Positions 46,513 to 55,228 of a stretch of 64,000 nt of DNA are shown here, one piece after another. Numbering within the stretch: the first letter of the stretch is position 1; each line of letters begins with the position of its first letter. The stretch comes from Peribacillus simplex NBRC 15720 = DSM 1321 (GTDB lineage: Bacteria > Bacillota > Bacilli > Bacillales > DSM-1321): the NCBI RefSeq assembly GCF_002243645.1, contig NZ_CP017704.1:5536001-5600000 (forward strand), written 5' to 3'. The position numbers and the translations under genes are program-made. The notes below the pieces were generated by a model, which saw only the letters and a program-made list of their open reading frames with translations, was not told the DNA's origin and searched no databases.

Positions 46513-46968
46513 TTAAAGATTATTATTTTTTACCTCCTCAAACCACTCATCAGCAATATGGTCCGCCGTTTTAATATCATCATTCGTATATACTAAATCA
46601 TACTTGTATTCCGCTTTGAAGTTACCACTCTTAACATCATATATTAATTTCATCTCAGTGGGCATGTCTCTATCATATTCTTTGCACAATAATTTTACTT
46701 TTTGGATATCTTCACATATTATGCGCAATACCATAGACTGTCGTTTTGTAGACACATCATATCTTTCGTCCCCATTCTCCAATGCATCGTTCACCTTATG
46801 ACATTCTACATACTTATTATTAATCAAATAAAAGAAACCGCTCGAAATAATTCCTTCTTCACATGAAGCATAAACATACACTTTATCCGCTCTATCCTCA
46901 ACATATTCCACACATATAGAGACCATATCTGCTTGCAATTCACTAAATCTATCTTCAAATTCTTTCAT
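46513..46968 (-). CDS. DUF600/YezG-like immunity protein
   Basis: The 151-residue protein ends with the YezG/DUF600-type pattern MKLIYDVKSGNFKAEYKYDLVYTNDD and EWFEEV. Such proteins neutralise nuclease toxins of the YeeF/YobL kind. It lies 21 bases after the nuclease tip 46990-47526, so they form a pair. AAGGAGTG lies 10 bases before ATG. Confidence 0.75.
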   Translation of the reverse strand: MKEFEDRFSELQADMVSICVEYVEDRADKVYVYASCEEGIISSGFFYLINNKYVECHKVNDALENGDERYDVSTKRQSMVLRIICEDIQKVKLLCKEYDRDMPTEMKLIYDVKSGNFKAEYKYDLVYTNDDIKTADHIADEWFEEVKNNNL

Positions 46969-46989
46969 ACTACTTTTTCACTCCTTAGA

Positions 46990-47526
46990 TTAATTTTCAA
47001 TAATTCTAAAACCTGACTTACCATCAATTGAGTAATTAACTATAAATTCCTTTGGGCGCATATCATTTTCAGAATAAATTATTTCAACATCAACTGTTAC
47101 TTTTTTGGGAGGTGTTTCTTTTAGAGCTGAAGCCCATAGTTCTTCAAGTTTCTTATATTGCTTCAAATTAACATCAGATAATTGCGAAACCAAATTATCA
47201 ATTTTAGGTGAGCCTCCAAACCTATCACCTGCCAAATGCCCTGCATGGTCTTGACCTTTTATTTTACCAGGTGTGTTTTTGCTTTGTGACAATCTATCTG
47301 TTCTCGTTGTTAATTGTAAATTTTCTGTTTCAAATTTTACAATCCTACCTACATTATCTGTTTCATAAAAGTAATCATACTCTCCTGTTTTATATCTAAT
47401 ATCAGGCTTTAACCTATTTTTTCTTCCGTTTGTAAACTGTAGTCTGTTGTCCACTAATGTTTTAACTTCACTTACTTCAGCCCTACCTTTACCCGTACCC
47501 TTAGGAACACTCTCCCCGTGAAACAC
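46990..47526 (-). CDS. orphan LXG toxin tip: DNA/RNA non-specific endonuclease domain
   Basis: The frame starts MFHGESVPKGTG inside the repeated junction, then about 165 residues of tip. KIKGQDHAGHLAGDRFGG is the His-containing DxAGHLxGxRFGG motif of the DNA/RNA non-specific endonuclease family (YeeF/YobL tips). There is no real start: the ATG is an internal, frameshifted position in the junction sequence (47491-47781) and no ribosome site is seen. It is therefore a stored, unexpressed tip, paired with the DUF600 immunity gene downstream. Confidence 0.7.
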   Translation of the reverse strand: MFHGESVPKGTGKGRAEVSEVKTLVDNRLQFTNGRKNRLKPDIRYKTGEYDYFYETDNVGRIVKFETENLQLTTRTDRLSQSKNTPGKIKGQDHAGHLAGDRFGGSPKIDNLVSQLSDVNLKQYKKLEELWASALKETPPKKVTVDVEIIYSENDMRPKEFIVNYSIDGKSGFRIIEN

Positions 47527-47781
47527 CCTCTTCTTTGCTATCCTTCACCGTGAATTTCTGATAGGCTTCCTTTTCCATCATAACTTGGGGAAGGGTTGGT
47601 CCTCCTGCGAGGGATACTTGTTCCATACTTATCCGTTTAGGGATTTCTTTATTACCGATTTCTTCACCTATATTTTTAACGTGGTTTTTCCAGATCTCGC
47701 TATGTCTGTTATTGTAGCTTGAACCTTCTGAACCTGCTTTTGCGCAAATTCCTTGCTGTAAGGGACGAACTTTGTACCACT
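47491..47781 (-). repeat. junction repeat R3
   Basis: About 291 bases match 51319-51622 of the main toxin gene, from ACCCGTACCCTTAGGAA to GACGAACTTTGTACCACT, with small indels that break the frame. It places the homology needed for recombination directly at the edge of the nuclease tip. Confidence 0.85.
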
Positions 47782-48182
47782 CGCTACTTTTTTCTAAGTC
47801 ACTGTGCCTTAAGTAAATCTATATGACAGTCCTCACGGCCTTTTATCTGAGGAGCCAGATATGGCGTAAGATAATACGAGAAACACTATTTTGAAATTTA
47901 ATTGCACCCCAAAATTATCCATCTAACATAATTACATCCTTAAAAACAAACATTTTATTCGATATAAGGAGATTTCAGAATTATAGTTCTGTAGACAGAA
48001 AGCTAAGCTTCTTTTTTCTATTGGAGGTTTAATAAGGTTCCGGAGTTCAAGCTAACATTATTAAAATTGAGCTAATAGGTGAAATAAATGTTCATAGACG
48101 ATTTTATTAAAAAACCTTGAATGGTTTTAGCAACTCAATGTTAACACTACATTATTTAATATTTATTTTTCTTTCACAAATG
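47782..48182. other. intergenic in the toxin array, no gene seen
   Basis: Contains ACGGCCTTTTATCTGAGGAGC near 47847, also found near 49425, so a further short repeat extends beyond R2/R3. No gene or clear promoter was recognised. Confidence 0.45.
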
Positions 48183-48539
48183 CTATTCTGCTGAGGAATT
48201 ATAATCAACCTCTGCATTTCTTAGTCCCTCTATTACTTTATTAATTCGTTTCGATAAGTCTTGTATCTCTTCTAATGTTAAGTCAGCTTTTGCTTCTTGT
48301 GGGTTAAACATACTTAATCTTTTAGTAATACCTTCAATATATCCAATATAAACCTTGTTTTGTGATAGCAATATTTCACCTACAGCAGTATCAACGATAA
48401 AATCTTCTGTTTTCCCAAGGTTTACATACTCATTTTTCGTCCTTGCAATTGCATATTCATGTCCTCTATTTAGGGATAAAAAGTCATTATAGTCCTCATT
48501 AATTACCTCGAATATTTCATTGTACTCCCAATCTTCCAC
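48183..48539 (-). CDS. immunity protein, possibly Imm3-like
   Basis: The 118-residue acidic helical protein has YNEIFEVINEDYNDFLSLNRGHEYA and TAVGEILLSQNKVYIGYIEGITKRL. It follows the orphan deaminase tip 48567-49154 by 27 bases on the same strand, so it is probably its immunity protein. The Imm3 label is a tentative match by wording. GTG start with GGAGGG upstream. Confidence 0.55.
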   Translation of the reverse strand: MEDWEYNEIFEVINEDYNDFLSLNRGHEYAIARTKNEYVNLGKTEDFIVDTAVGEILLSQNKVYIGYIEGITKRLSMFNPQEAKADLTLEEIQDLSKRINKVIEGLRNAEVDYNSSAE

Positions 48540-48566
48540 TGAAATCCCTCCTATAAAAATTGATTT

Positions 48567-49154
48567 TTATGGTTTAATTCTTTCCCCATTGTTGTGTATA
48601 ACTTTTAAACTTATATTAGGGTATTTAGCTGAAAATTCCGCAATAACTCTATTGCAACTAGCACAAGTATCTAATTTAGTAAATAATTTTATATCCCCAG
48701 AAACCTGAGTATTATCACCTAATCTAAAAGCAATATCGTTTAGAATTTTATATTCTGTATCAGAATCTCTCATATAAGCCTTACCATCTTGACCAGCAGC
48801 TTCAGATGCTTTAAAAATAGGCGTATCAGGTTGCAAGGAAATTTATGGAACTTTATCTACTAAATTTCCACTTAATGAGTCAATTTTACTTTGTGCATAG
48901 AATTCTTTTTTACTAAGTTCAGCAATTTTCACTTCTGCAATTGCAAAATTACCAGATTTCTTATATTTACTTGTTAAATTACCTCTTATCTCTTTCACTC
49001 TATCAATTATATGTGCTTCTGCTACCGGATCTATTTGTCTTGTTGGATATACTTTACCCGTACCCTTAGAAATACTCTTCCCTGAAGCAGCCTCTACTTT
49101 GCTATCCTTCACCGTGAATTTGTGATAGGCTTCCTTAATTGTCTGTTTTTCCAT
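48567..49154 (-). pseudogene. orphan LXG toxin tip: BURPS668_1122-type deaminase with a nonsense codon
   Basis: One frame reads through junction residues (EKQTIKEAYHKFTVKDSKVEAASGKS, with ATG 49154) into a deaminase tip. GNFAIAEVKIAELS provides the AEV motif and FTKLDTCASCNRVIAEF the CxxC. An in-frame TAA at 48843-48845 splits the two halves of the active site (..LVDKVP then stop then ISLQPDTP). No other defect is visible. The tip looks like a Toxin-deaminase family domain. The upstream part lacks a stalk and ribosome site, so it is a silent cassette. Confidence 0.75.
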
Positions 49155-49358
49155 TACAATTTGGAAGGTTTGGTCCTCCTGCGCGGGAAACTAGTTCCAC
49201 ACTTATTCGTTTAGGTATTTCTTTTTTACCTAGTTCGTCACCTATATTTTTTAAAGTGGTTTTTCCTGATCTCGGGATGTCTGTTATTGTAGCTTGAACC
49301 TTCTGAACCTGCTTTTGCGCAAATTCCTTGCTGTAAGGGACGAACTTTGTACCACTTG
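49056..49358 (-). repeat. junction repeat R2
   Basis: About 303 bases nearly identical to 51319-51622, from ACCCGTACCCTTAG to GACGAACTTTGTACCACTTG. It joins the second deaminase tip. Confidence 0.88.
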
Positions 49359-49486
49359 TATTTGATCACGATCCTGTCTGAGGTCAGTAAATCCATATTC
49401 TTATCTATATATTTTTTTAGACCTAACGGCCTTTTATCTGAGGAGCCCGATATAACTTAAAACGATACATATTCTATTTCTACAAT

Positions 49487-49515
49487 GAAAAGACCTTAAC
49501 TTTACCGTTAAGGTC
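49487..49515 (-). terminator. terminator of the DUF600 gene
   Basis: Arms GACCTTAAC and GTTAAGGTC around TTTACC, followed on the minus strand by TTTTC. Confidence 0.75.
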
Positions 49516-49544
49516 ATACAAAAAACAGCTTTTCTTATCCTCCA

Positions 49545-50012
49545 TTATTCTTTCTTGAGGTATTCTTCTAAAATGCTCTTATCATATTCAGATTCAGGTA
49601 AAATACCCAAACGAGTATATTCCCAAATAACCCTTCTTTCGTGATCATCTGCATCCGATAGATCATCATAATCATAGTCAACCTTAAATTTCCCTGTACT
49701 TTCTAAAGTAAAAGTTAAATTAGTCCATTGTTCTTGATTATTATTTTTAAATTCATCTGATAAATCTTTTAAAACCTTTATTAACCTCCGCCATGTATCT
49801 CTATACTCCCTTCTACTAATACTATGTAATTCAGGGATATCATGGCTATATATGAGTGTATCATTAATATTAGAGCGATAGAAAAAGAACGCAGTCCCTG
49901 TCCCCTCAGTAATTTCTCCATACAAAATTACTTTACTCCATTCTTCTGGAATCATCTCATTTACAGTTTGAGCTATATTCTGATAATAATCATTTAGTTT
50001 TGATTCATTCAA
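49545..50012 (-). CDS. DUF600/YezG-like immunity protein, orphan copy
   Basis: The 155-residue protein (NESKLNDYYQNIAQTVNEMIPEEWSKVILYGEITEGTGTAFFFYR; FTLESTGKFKVDYDYDDL) is a DUF600 protein. TTG start at 50012 has AGGGGGAT upstream; an earlier TTG at 50039 lacks one. No nuclease tip lies immediately upstream. It sits between the Imm6-like gene and repeat R2, so it appears to be an orphan immunity gene giving protection against nuclease tips of neighbours. Confidence 0.75.
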   Translation of the reverse strand: MNESKLNDYYQNIAQTVNEMIPEEWSKVILYGEITEGTGTAFFFYRSNINDTLIYSHDIPELHSISRREYRDTWRRLIKVLKDLSDEFKNNNQEQWTNLTFTLESTGKFKVDYDYDDLSDADDHERRVIWEYTRLGILPESEYDKSILEEYLKKE

Positions 50013-50104
50013 TTTTTTATCCCCCTGCTCTATTTTCAAATGTTCTTAGTAGTTTTTAACAACAGCCCGTACCAAAAGTTATAATCTGTATACGTAGGAA
50101 TAAA

Positions 50105-50139
50105 GAAGGTGATAACTGGTTTTACCAGTTATCACCTTC
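50105..50139 (-). terminator. terminator of the main toxin-immunity operon
   Basis: Arms GAAGGTGATAACTGG and CCAGTTATCACCTTC enclose TTTTA. Very stable; T-rich leftward tail is short. Confidence 0.8.
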
Positions 50140-50228
50140 ATAAACAAACGAAATTATTAATATGCTAAAAGTTCTATTGTAAATCTTGAAGTACGTAACA
50201 CAGACAAATCCATAGGTTTATTGCATGT

Positions 50229-50738
50229 TTAAAATAATTTTATAAATTCTTCTCTATTTATTAGGATTTTATTATCTGTACACAGATAATCATGAAGAAC
50301 TGATTCCATTCTCTCAATTTCATCTACTGTGAGAAAACTGGTTTCAACTGCACTATTTAAAAAGATTGTGATACTATCTGCATGAATACCTTCCAGTGAT
50401 TGTGGTAAATATTTTACTTTTTCTAAATTAAAAGCTTCCCAAGATGTATAAGCAACAGCATCAACTAGTAGTGACCATAGTCTAGCAATATTCATTTCTT
50501 CTTCTTCCTCAGCAAATTCTGAGATTCCTGTATAGTCTGCATTATCAATAAGCTCATACAGTTCATCCCCAGTTACAGCATGGGATTCTACCCATAACCA
50601 ACATTTATCCAATGCTTCTCTCCCTTCTGGATATCTTTCATCGTCTTTACTGATAACAGAAAATACTCTTTCAGCCACAGTTAAAACAAAGCCCACTTTT
50701 ACTTCACTTTGTATATTATCAAATAATTTATTTTCCAT
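50229..50738 (-). CDS. Imm6-like immunity protein of the main LXG toxin
   Basis: The 169-residue protein matches the orphan 44484-44996 gene in the REALDKCWLWVESHAVTGDELYELIDNADY and LVDAVAYTSWEAF regions. It follows the LXG toxin after 16 bases with AAGGAGG inside the end of the toxin gene region, so it is expressed with it. I place it in or near Imm6. It presumably binds the deaminase tip in the cytosol. The ATG at 50738 has the ribosome site; ATG 50771 overlaps the toxin gene. Confidence 0.75.
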   Translation of the reverse strand: MENKLFDNIQSEVKVGFVLTVAERVFSVISKDDERYPEGREALDKCWLWVESHAVTGDELYELIDNADYTGISEFAEEEEEMNIARLWSLLVDAVAYTSWEAFNLEKVKYLPQSLEGIHADSITIFLNSAVETSFLTVDEIERMESVLHDYLCTDNKILINREEFIKLF

Positions 50739-50754
50739 AAGTTCCTCCTTATAT

Positions 50755-52842
50755 TTATTCGATTTTCCCATCTTTTAAAACAAAAGAGAGCAAACCATTG
50801 GTTTTAACACTGTCATTAATCTCCGATGTTACGACTATTGTTAGGTTGGGATACTTCTTGCTAGCTTGATAAAATATACCACTTTTTTCAATTGGATAGG
50901 GTTTCAGCAATCCTTTACTGCACTTATTACAAACACCTCTCGGATTAGATTGGTGAATTCTTAAAGTTCCTGTAATATCGCTTGGTTCGATTCCTGCTTT
51001 TTTGACTACAGAATCAAATTCATTTAAAACTCCTTCTTCAGCATGCCTTGTGAACTGTGCTAATTTAGGGTTTTTTAAATGATCATACGGGGCCCTAATA
51101 TCCCTATTAGGTAAGATTTCGTCTAATGAAGGTAACCCTGCTTCTTTTCTTACTTCTGGAGATCCTCCTTTAAAAGTTAAATCTTCAAGTCCTTTGATAT
51201 CTGTTCTACCCACAGCTATTGTATTAGTCTCAGGAACATTCCAATTTTTCCTTAATTCATCCAAATCAACTTTGCCAACCTCTATCTTATTTCCAGTACT
51301 ACTAAGGTTCTTTGTTTCACCCGTACCCTTAGGAATACTCTCCCCTGAAGCAGCCTCTACTTTGCTATCCTTCACCGTGAATTTCTGATAGGCTTCCTTA
51401 ATTGTCTGCTTTTCCATTACAACGTGGGGAAGGTTTGGCCCTCCTGCGAGGGAAACTTGTTCCACACTTATACGTTTAGGAATTTCTTTTTTACCTAGTT
51501 CTTCACCTATATTTTTTAATGTGGTTTTTCCGGATCTCGCTATATCTGTTATTGTAGCTTGAACCTTCTGAACCTGTTTTTGCGCAAATTCCTTGCTGTA
51601 AGGGACGAACTTTGTACCACTTGCCACTTTATCAGCGACTTTGGCCGCACCAGCCACACCGCCGATCCCTAGCGCCATCAACAGCCCATTCTGGCGCTGT
51701 TCCTCGGTCAACTGGTTGCCGAACATGTCTTTGCCGCTGACTGCTTCACCGAGGCCGTTGGCTGCGAGGAGTCCGTATATTCCGTATTCGGTTTTCTGGA
51801 GGAGGCTAAAGCCTTTTGTCGTTTTATAGGCATCGAGCGCGTGGTCCGCTGCGTTGAGTCCTTTGGCCGTTTTGTATAGGGCGCTGCCACCTTTGATGGC
51901 CCGTCCGGCCCAGCCGACGACGGGGATGAACCCAGCGGCTGCCATGGCGCCTGCGGCGATTCTTTCGGCATCGGACAGCTTGCGGCCCGTTACTGGATCT
52001 ACTCCGGTTGAGGCCCTGATTGAATCATAATATCCCGTGAATTCCCCTGTAAAGGTTTTTGTCGTATCCCAGGCTTTTTCGTACCATGGCCGGTTTTCGA
52101 GTTCTTCCATTTCCTGTTCGATTTTCCGGGCTTCTGCTTGCTGCTTTTTGAAGGTTTGATAGTCTTTCATCTGACCGGCGACTTCATCCTTCACTTGATA
52201 GACATCACTGCTCTTGAATGCCGATTGATTGAATGTCATCGGCGAAACGTTGCCGTCCTGTTTGGTGGCATCAAGCAAGGCACGAAAGAGGCCAACGGCC
52301 ACGTTTTCCTGCCCGACGGACACATCATATTCCTCGATCAATTGCCGGTCGACATTCTCGACCTTTGTCACGGTGTCATCCAGCCTGTGCCCGGCCAGCG
52401 TGATTTTTTCATTAAAGTCCTTTTGGTCGAATATATCAAGAGGCAGGATATCGTCAATGCTGTTCAGGATCCTTTGAAGATCGTTCGCTTGTTGATCGAC
52501 AAGCGACTGCGCTTGGTTGATGCCGTTCGACACTTCGCCATCTAAAAAGGGAACCTCGACAACCGTATTTCCGGAGAGGTCAGCCTCTTCAAGACTGGCT
52601 GGAATGCCTTCCAAAAAACTTATTTGGGTCGTGAATAGTTCCATCCAGGCGTCCGCCACCTCGATTTGCGCTTCATAGAAGCTTTTGATGGCGGTAGCAC
52701 CGGCTCCCTGAAACTCGTTATCCAAGCCGACGATGCCCTGAAATTCCTTTTTCAGGGCTGCGACTTCCTTTTTTAGTTCTTCATATTGCTTGGCGCGCGA
52801 CTTGGTTGCGGCCGTCAATGTCTCGGCTTCATATATTTTCAT
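50755..52842 (-). CDS. LXG polymorphic toxin with deaminase tip (YwqJ-like)
   Basis: Of 695 residues, about 1-235 form an LXG domain (KIYEAETLTAATKSRAKQYEEL), the type VII export and stalk part. About 255-410 form a pre-toxin region with YDSIRASTGVDPVTGRKLSDAERIAAGAMAAAGFIPVVGWAGRAIKGG. The tip (about 520-695) is a deaminase: SPEVRKEAGLPSLDEI, TRHAEEGVLNEFD (H600, E602) and NPRGVCNKCSKG (C638, C641). The zinc sites are intact. Deaminase tips act on nucleic acids or nucleotides of rival cells. ATGA overlap with the upstream gene. The stalk coding is GC-richer than the tip, a sign of tip exchange. Junction 490-510 is the repeated segment. Confidence 0.85.
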   Translation of the reverse strand: MKIYEAETLTAATKSRAKQYEELKKEVAALKKEFQGIVGLDNEFQGAGATAIKSFYEAQIEVADAWMELFTTQISFLEGIPASLEEADLSGNTVVEVPFLDGEVSNGINQAQSLVDQQANDLQRILNSIDDILPLDIFDQKDFNEKITLAGHRLDDTVTKVENVDRQLIEEYDVSVGQENVAVGLFRALLDATKQDGNVSPMTFNQSAFKSSDVYQVKDEVAGQMKDYQTFKKQQAEARKIEQEMEELENRPWYEKAWDTTKTFTGEFTGYYDSIRASTGVDPVTGRKLSDAERIAAGAMAAAGFIPVVGWAGRAIKGGSALYKTAKGLNAADHALDAYKTTKGFSLLQKTEYGIYGLLAANGLGEAVSGKDMFGNQLTEEQRQNGLLMALGIGGVAGAAKVADKVASGTKFVPYSKEFAQKQVQKVQATITDIARSGKTTLKNIGEELGKKEIPKRISVEQVSLAGGPNLPHVVMEKQTIKEAYQKFTVKDSKVEAASGESIPKGTGETKNLSSTGNKIEVGKVDLDELRKNWNVPETNTIAVGRTDIKGLEDLTFKGGSPEVRKEAGLPSLDEILPNRDIRAPYDHLKNPKLAQFTRHAEEGVLNEFDSVVKKAGIEPSDITGTLRIHQSNPRGVCNKCSKGLLKPYPIEKSGIFYQASKKYPNLTIVVTSEINDSVKTNGLLSFVLKDGKIE
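51319..51622 (-). repeat. junction repeat R1, inside the main toxin gene
   Basis: This 304-base segment encodes residues about 408-508 (TKFVPYSKEFAQKQ to ESIPKGTG). It is found again at 49056-49358 and 47491-47781, and in part at 45730-45960. The shared piece ends where the tip begins. Confidence 0.88.
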
Positions 52843-53129
52843 CGCGTAGGATACCCATGTGAAGACGTATGGGCGATGGCTTCATCCTGTTCTTTTAATA
52901 AGTCAATGTTGGCACGGGTATCTTCCACATTTTTCTGGACGATTTTGATATATTGTTCAAAGACCTTCTCCAGGTTCGTTTCCCGGTCGATCCATTTCGA
53001 AGTGAATTCCAATTTATTGTTGCCAAGCTCGCCTGCCGGCAAATTTCCAAGCGTGACTGTACCAAGTGCCGTCTTCACCTGATCGACTTGCTTCATTACG
53101 GCAGGATGATTCAGTTTGATTGTCGTCAT
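52839..53129 (-). CDS. YwqI-like type VII partner protein (DUF5344)
   Basis: The 96-residue helical protein (KLNHPAVMKQVDQVKTALGTVTLGNLPAG, and VFEQYIKIVQKNVEDTRANIDLLKEQDEAIA) resembles YwqI, a small LXG-linked WXG100-like protein. It overlaps ywqH by the TAATG junction and the toxin by ATGA. These small proteins usually pair with the LXG domain for export through the EssC-type machine. Confidence 0.75.
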   Translation of the reverse strand: MTTIKLNHPAVMKQVDQVKTALGTVTLGNLPAGELGNNKLEFTSKWIDRETNLEKVFEQYIKIVQKNVEDTRANIDLLKEQDEAIAHTSSHGYPTR

Positions 53130-53557
53130 TAAAACAACCGCCTTTTTAAATCGGATATTTTACTTTCCAGCTGCTCAAATGCCTCTTCGCCTTTGTTCAA
53201 AAGGGAGTCGGCTTCTTGGGCTATATTCCCCGCTATGCTCAGAAGTGTATTCTCGGCATTCAGCTTTGTAATCATCGCCTCGATTTTCCATTGGTAATCA
53301 TCATAATCGTCATGAATGATACTGAACATCACATTATAGGCATCATGACGGGCATCCTGAAAGTGATCCGAACGGTTCCCTGTCCAGCTGCCACCAAGCT
53401 CAGGGTCTTTTATTTTCCTAATCTCGTTAAGACACATGCTCTGCTCTTTTATAATATCGTTTTTCGCATTTTCTAATCGATCAATTTTCACATTTAAATC
53501 AGCTTTTTTACTGGAGATAGCAGAGTGTATATTACTCAAAATGTCTGCATATACCAT
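53129..53557 (-). CDS. YwqH-like type VII partner protein (DUF5082)
   Basis: The 142-residue helical protein (SAISSKKADLNVKIDRLENAKNDIIKEQ; GSWTGNRSDHFQDARHDAYN) has a WTG motif like the WXG turn of ESX proteins and resembles YwqH. GAGGTGA lies 5 bases before ATG 53557. It is first in the operon. The role is probably chaperone or targeting partner of the LXG toxin. Confidence 0.75.
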   Translation of the reverse strand: MVYADILSNIHSAISSKKADLNVKIDRLENAKNDIIKEQSMCLNEIRKIKDPELGGSWTGNRSDHFQDARHDAYNVMFSIIHDDYDDYQWKIEAMITKLNAENTLLSIAGNIAQEADSLLNKGEEAFEQLESKISDLKRRLF

Positions 53558-53796
53558 GAAACTCACCTCAGAAACAGTATAATCCTACACTAAATGTCAT
53601 ATTTTCCTATTTAATATTATAAGGATTATAGTCCGAGAGTTAAATAGGGAGAAATATGCTATTTTGTCAGTTAAAAGAGAAGATTGGCATAAAAAAGTTC
53701 CTACATACCATATTCTTTATACCCGGCATTTTACCAATTTTAAACAAGTTAGCAGAATGTCATCTTATTAGATTCTCTATAAAAATTTCCGACACT

Positions 53797-54045
53797 TCAT
53801 TCAAACTGCCCTTGACTGTATCTGCGCAGTAAGTCATCCCGAACAAATTCCCTGCAAGAGGAAGATAAATGTGACCGCTCGGGATGTATCAAATCGCCAA
53901 AAGGCAAATCACCGACAAATTTAACTTCACCTTCAAAATCCTGTCCGGATTCATCATCAAAACCGATGACCTTCACAAAGCAAGTTTTGTGTCCGGTTTT
54001 CATAAAATCAATTACTGTTAACACATGATTATGTATATCATTCAT
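53797..54045 (-). CDS. small hypothetical protein
   Basis: The 82-residue soluble protein has no family known to me (HNHVLTVIDFMKTGHKTCFVKVIGFDDESGQDFEGEVKFVGD). GGAGGG lies 8 bases before ATG 54045. It lies upstream of the toxin operon promoter, on the same strand. Confidence 0.6.
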   Translation of the reverse strand: MNDIHNHVLTVIDFMKTGHKTCFVKVIGFDDESGQDFEGEVKFVGDLPFGDLIHPERSHLSSSCREFVRDDLLRRYSQGQFE

Positions 54046-54359
54046 TCTTTTTCCCTCCAACCATGAAATCATTAAGTAAAGATATTTTATACTAGCATAT
54101 AATAAAGGAACCGATTAAAACAATAATGGCTAAGATCGCTAAGATGTTTATACTTTATTTATTTTGTTCAATCTACCCTTATTTAGCTGACGTTGCATGT
54201 ACTCACTTCTTCAATGACTTATGTTTTTTTTTCGTTTCCCAGCATGTTTATGATTTCACATTACTTCCACCGAAGGTAGTCTGTTGGCAACATCTAGGAC
54301 CTTCCCTCTTCTATATAGATTTATAACCTGCTATAATCTAAGGATTGGAGGTGTGAGAA
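54046..54359. other. divergent intergenic region
   Basis: Promoters of the two small genes are expected here. A plus-strand frame at 54126-54326 lacks a ribosome site and is low in likelihood. Confidence 0.4.
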
Positions 54360-54764
54360 ATGAAAGAAATCATCCAGATATTAGCTGAAATCGTCAATAA
54401 TCTTCACGATTTCATCTTATTCTTTGTAAGTGACACATTAAATTCAAATGCAACGGACAAAGATCTGCATTTTTGGATAATGGGAATCATCGGTATTATC
54501 ATATTTTTGATCGTGTTATTTTTATCTAATTTAATTTCCCGGATGCGTTTTGGAATAACGATACTATCTTTCCTTTATACCTTTACAGTCATGGTTGTTT
54601 TAGTATTTGCTATTGAAATACAGCAAGCCCTTACCAGCAGGGGGAATATGGAGTTTCAAGATGCGGCGGTAGGCCTTTGGGGGTTCATCGTATTTTTCAT
54701 GGTTTTTGCTGCACTGTCATCCATATTCCTTTTGGTGAAGAATTTTTTCAAGCAATCAAAATAA
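54360..54764 (+). CDS. three-helix membrane protein, unknown
   Basis: The 134-residue protein has helices at about 42-60, 66-92 and 105-128 and a polar N-terminus with a short hydrophobic stretch. GGAGGTG lies 6 bases before ATG. No family known to me. Confidence 0.6.
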   Translation: MKEIIQILAEIVNNLHDFILFFVSDTLNSNATDKDLHFWIMGIIGIIIFLIVLFLSNLISRMRFGITILSFLYTFTVMVVLVFAIEIQQALTSRGNMEFQDAAVGLWGFIVFFMVFAALSSIFLLVKNFFKQSK

Positions 54765-54934
54765 AGGTAACGATAGGTCACCTTGCTTAAAACATTCCTA
54801 ATGGCCTTTCAATATCTTGAAATTCGGGTTTTGTATTGGCGGGAATGATAAACTCTCTGTAGCATCATCTTAAATCGGAAGGAAGGTTACAGAGAAGCAA
54901 ATTTGATTCGGGGTAAATAAGCATATCCTATCAA

Positions 54935-55228
54935 TTACTTTGGTTCACTTTCATTGAATAAATCAATGCTAAACAGATTAAAAGAATCGTCGTCATTAAT
55001 ACGTTCCTGGTCATTTCCGGGTATAACAGGACTATTTTCCCTGCGACGGCGATTTACTTCCCTTAATTCCGCTTCCAGAAATTCCGCTTGTTCGTGGGAA
55101 AGCTTTATCGTGATTTCATTATTTTGATCATCCGCAGCTTTTAAGAGGACATAACTATCCGCAGCATTACGTAAAGTCACATTGTTTATTGTTAAGTTCA
55201 TGTTCGCGAGTTCATATCTTGCCTTCAT
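54935..55228 (-). CDS. small hypothetical protein, unknown
   Basis: The 97-residue protein has an N-terminal beta-like part (NLTINNVTLRNAADSYVLLKAADDQNNEITIKL), a helix (HEQAEFLEAELREVNRRRRE) and an acidic tail. GGAGG lies 13 bases before ATG, a long spacing. No family known to me. Confidence 0.5.
   Translation of the reverse strand: MKARYELANMNLTINNVTLRNAADSYVLLKAADDQNNEITIKLSHEQAEFLEAELREVNRRRRENSPVIPGNDQERINDDDSFNLFSIDLFNESEPK

Noticed and set aside
54126..54326. Plus-strand open frame of 66 residues
   Set aside because: No ribosome site and no protein-like pattern; occupies a divergent promoter region.
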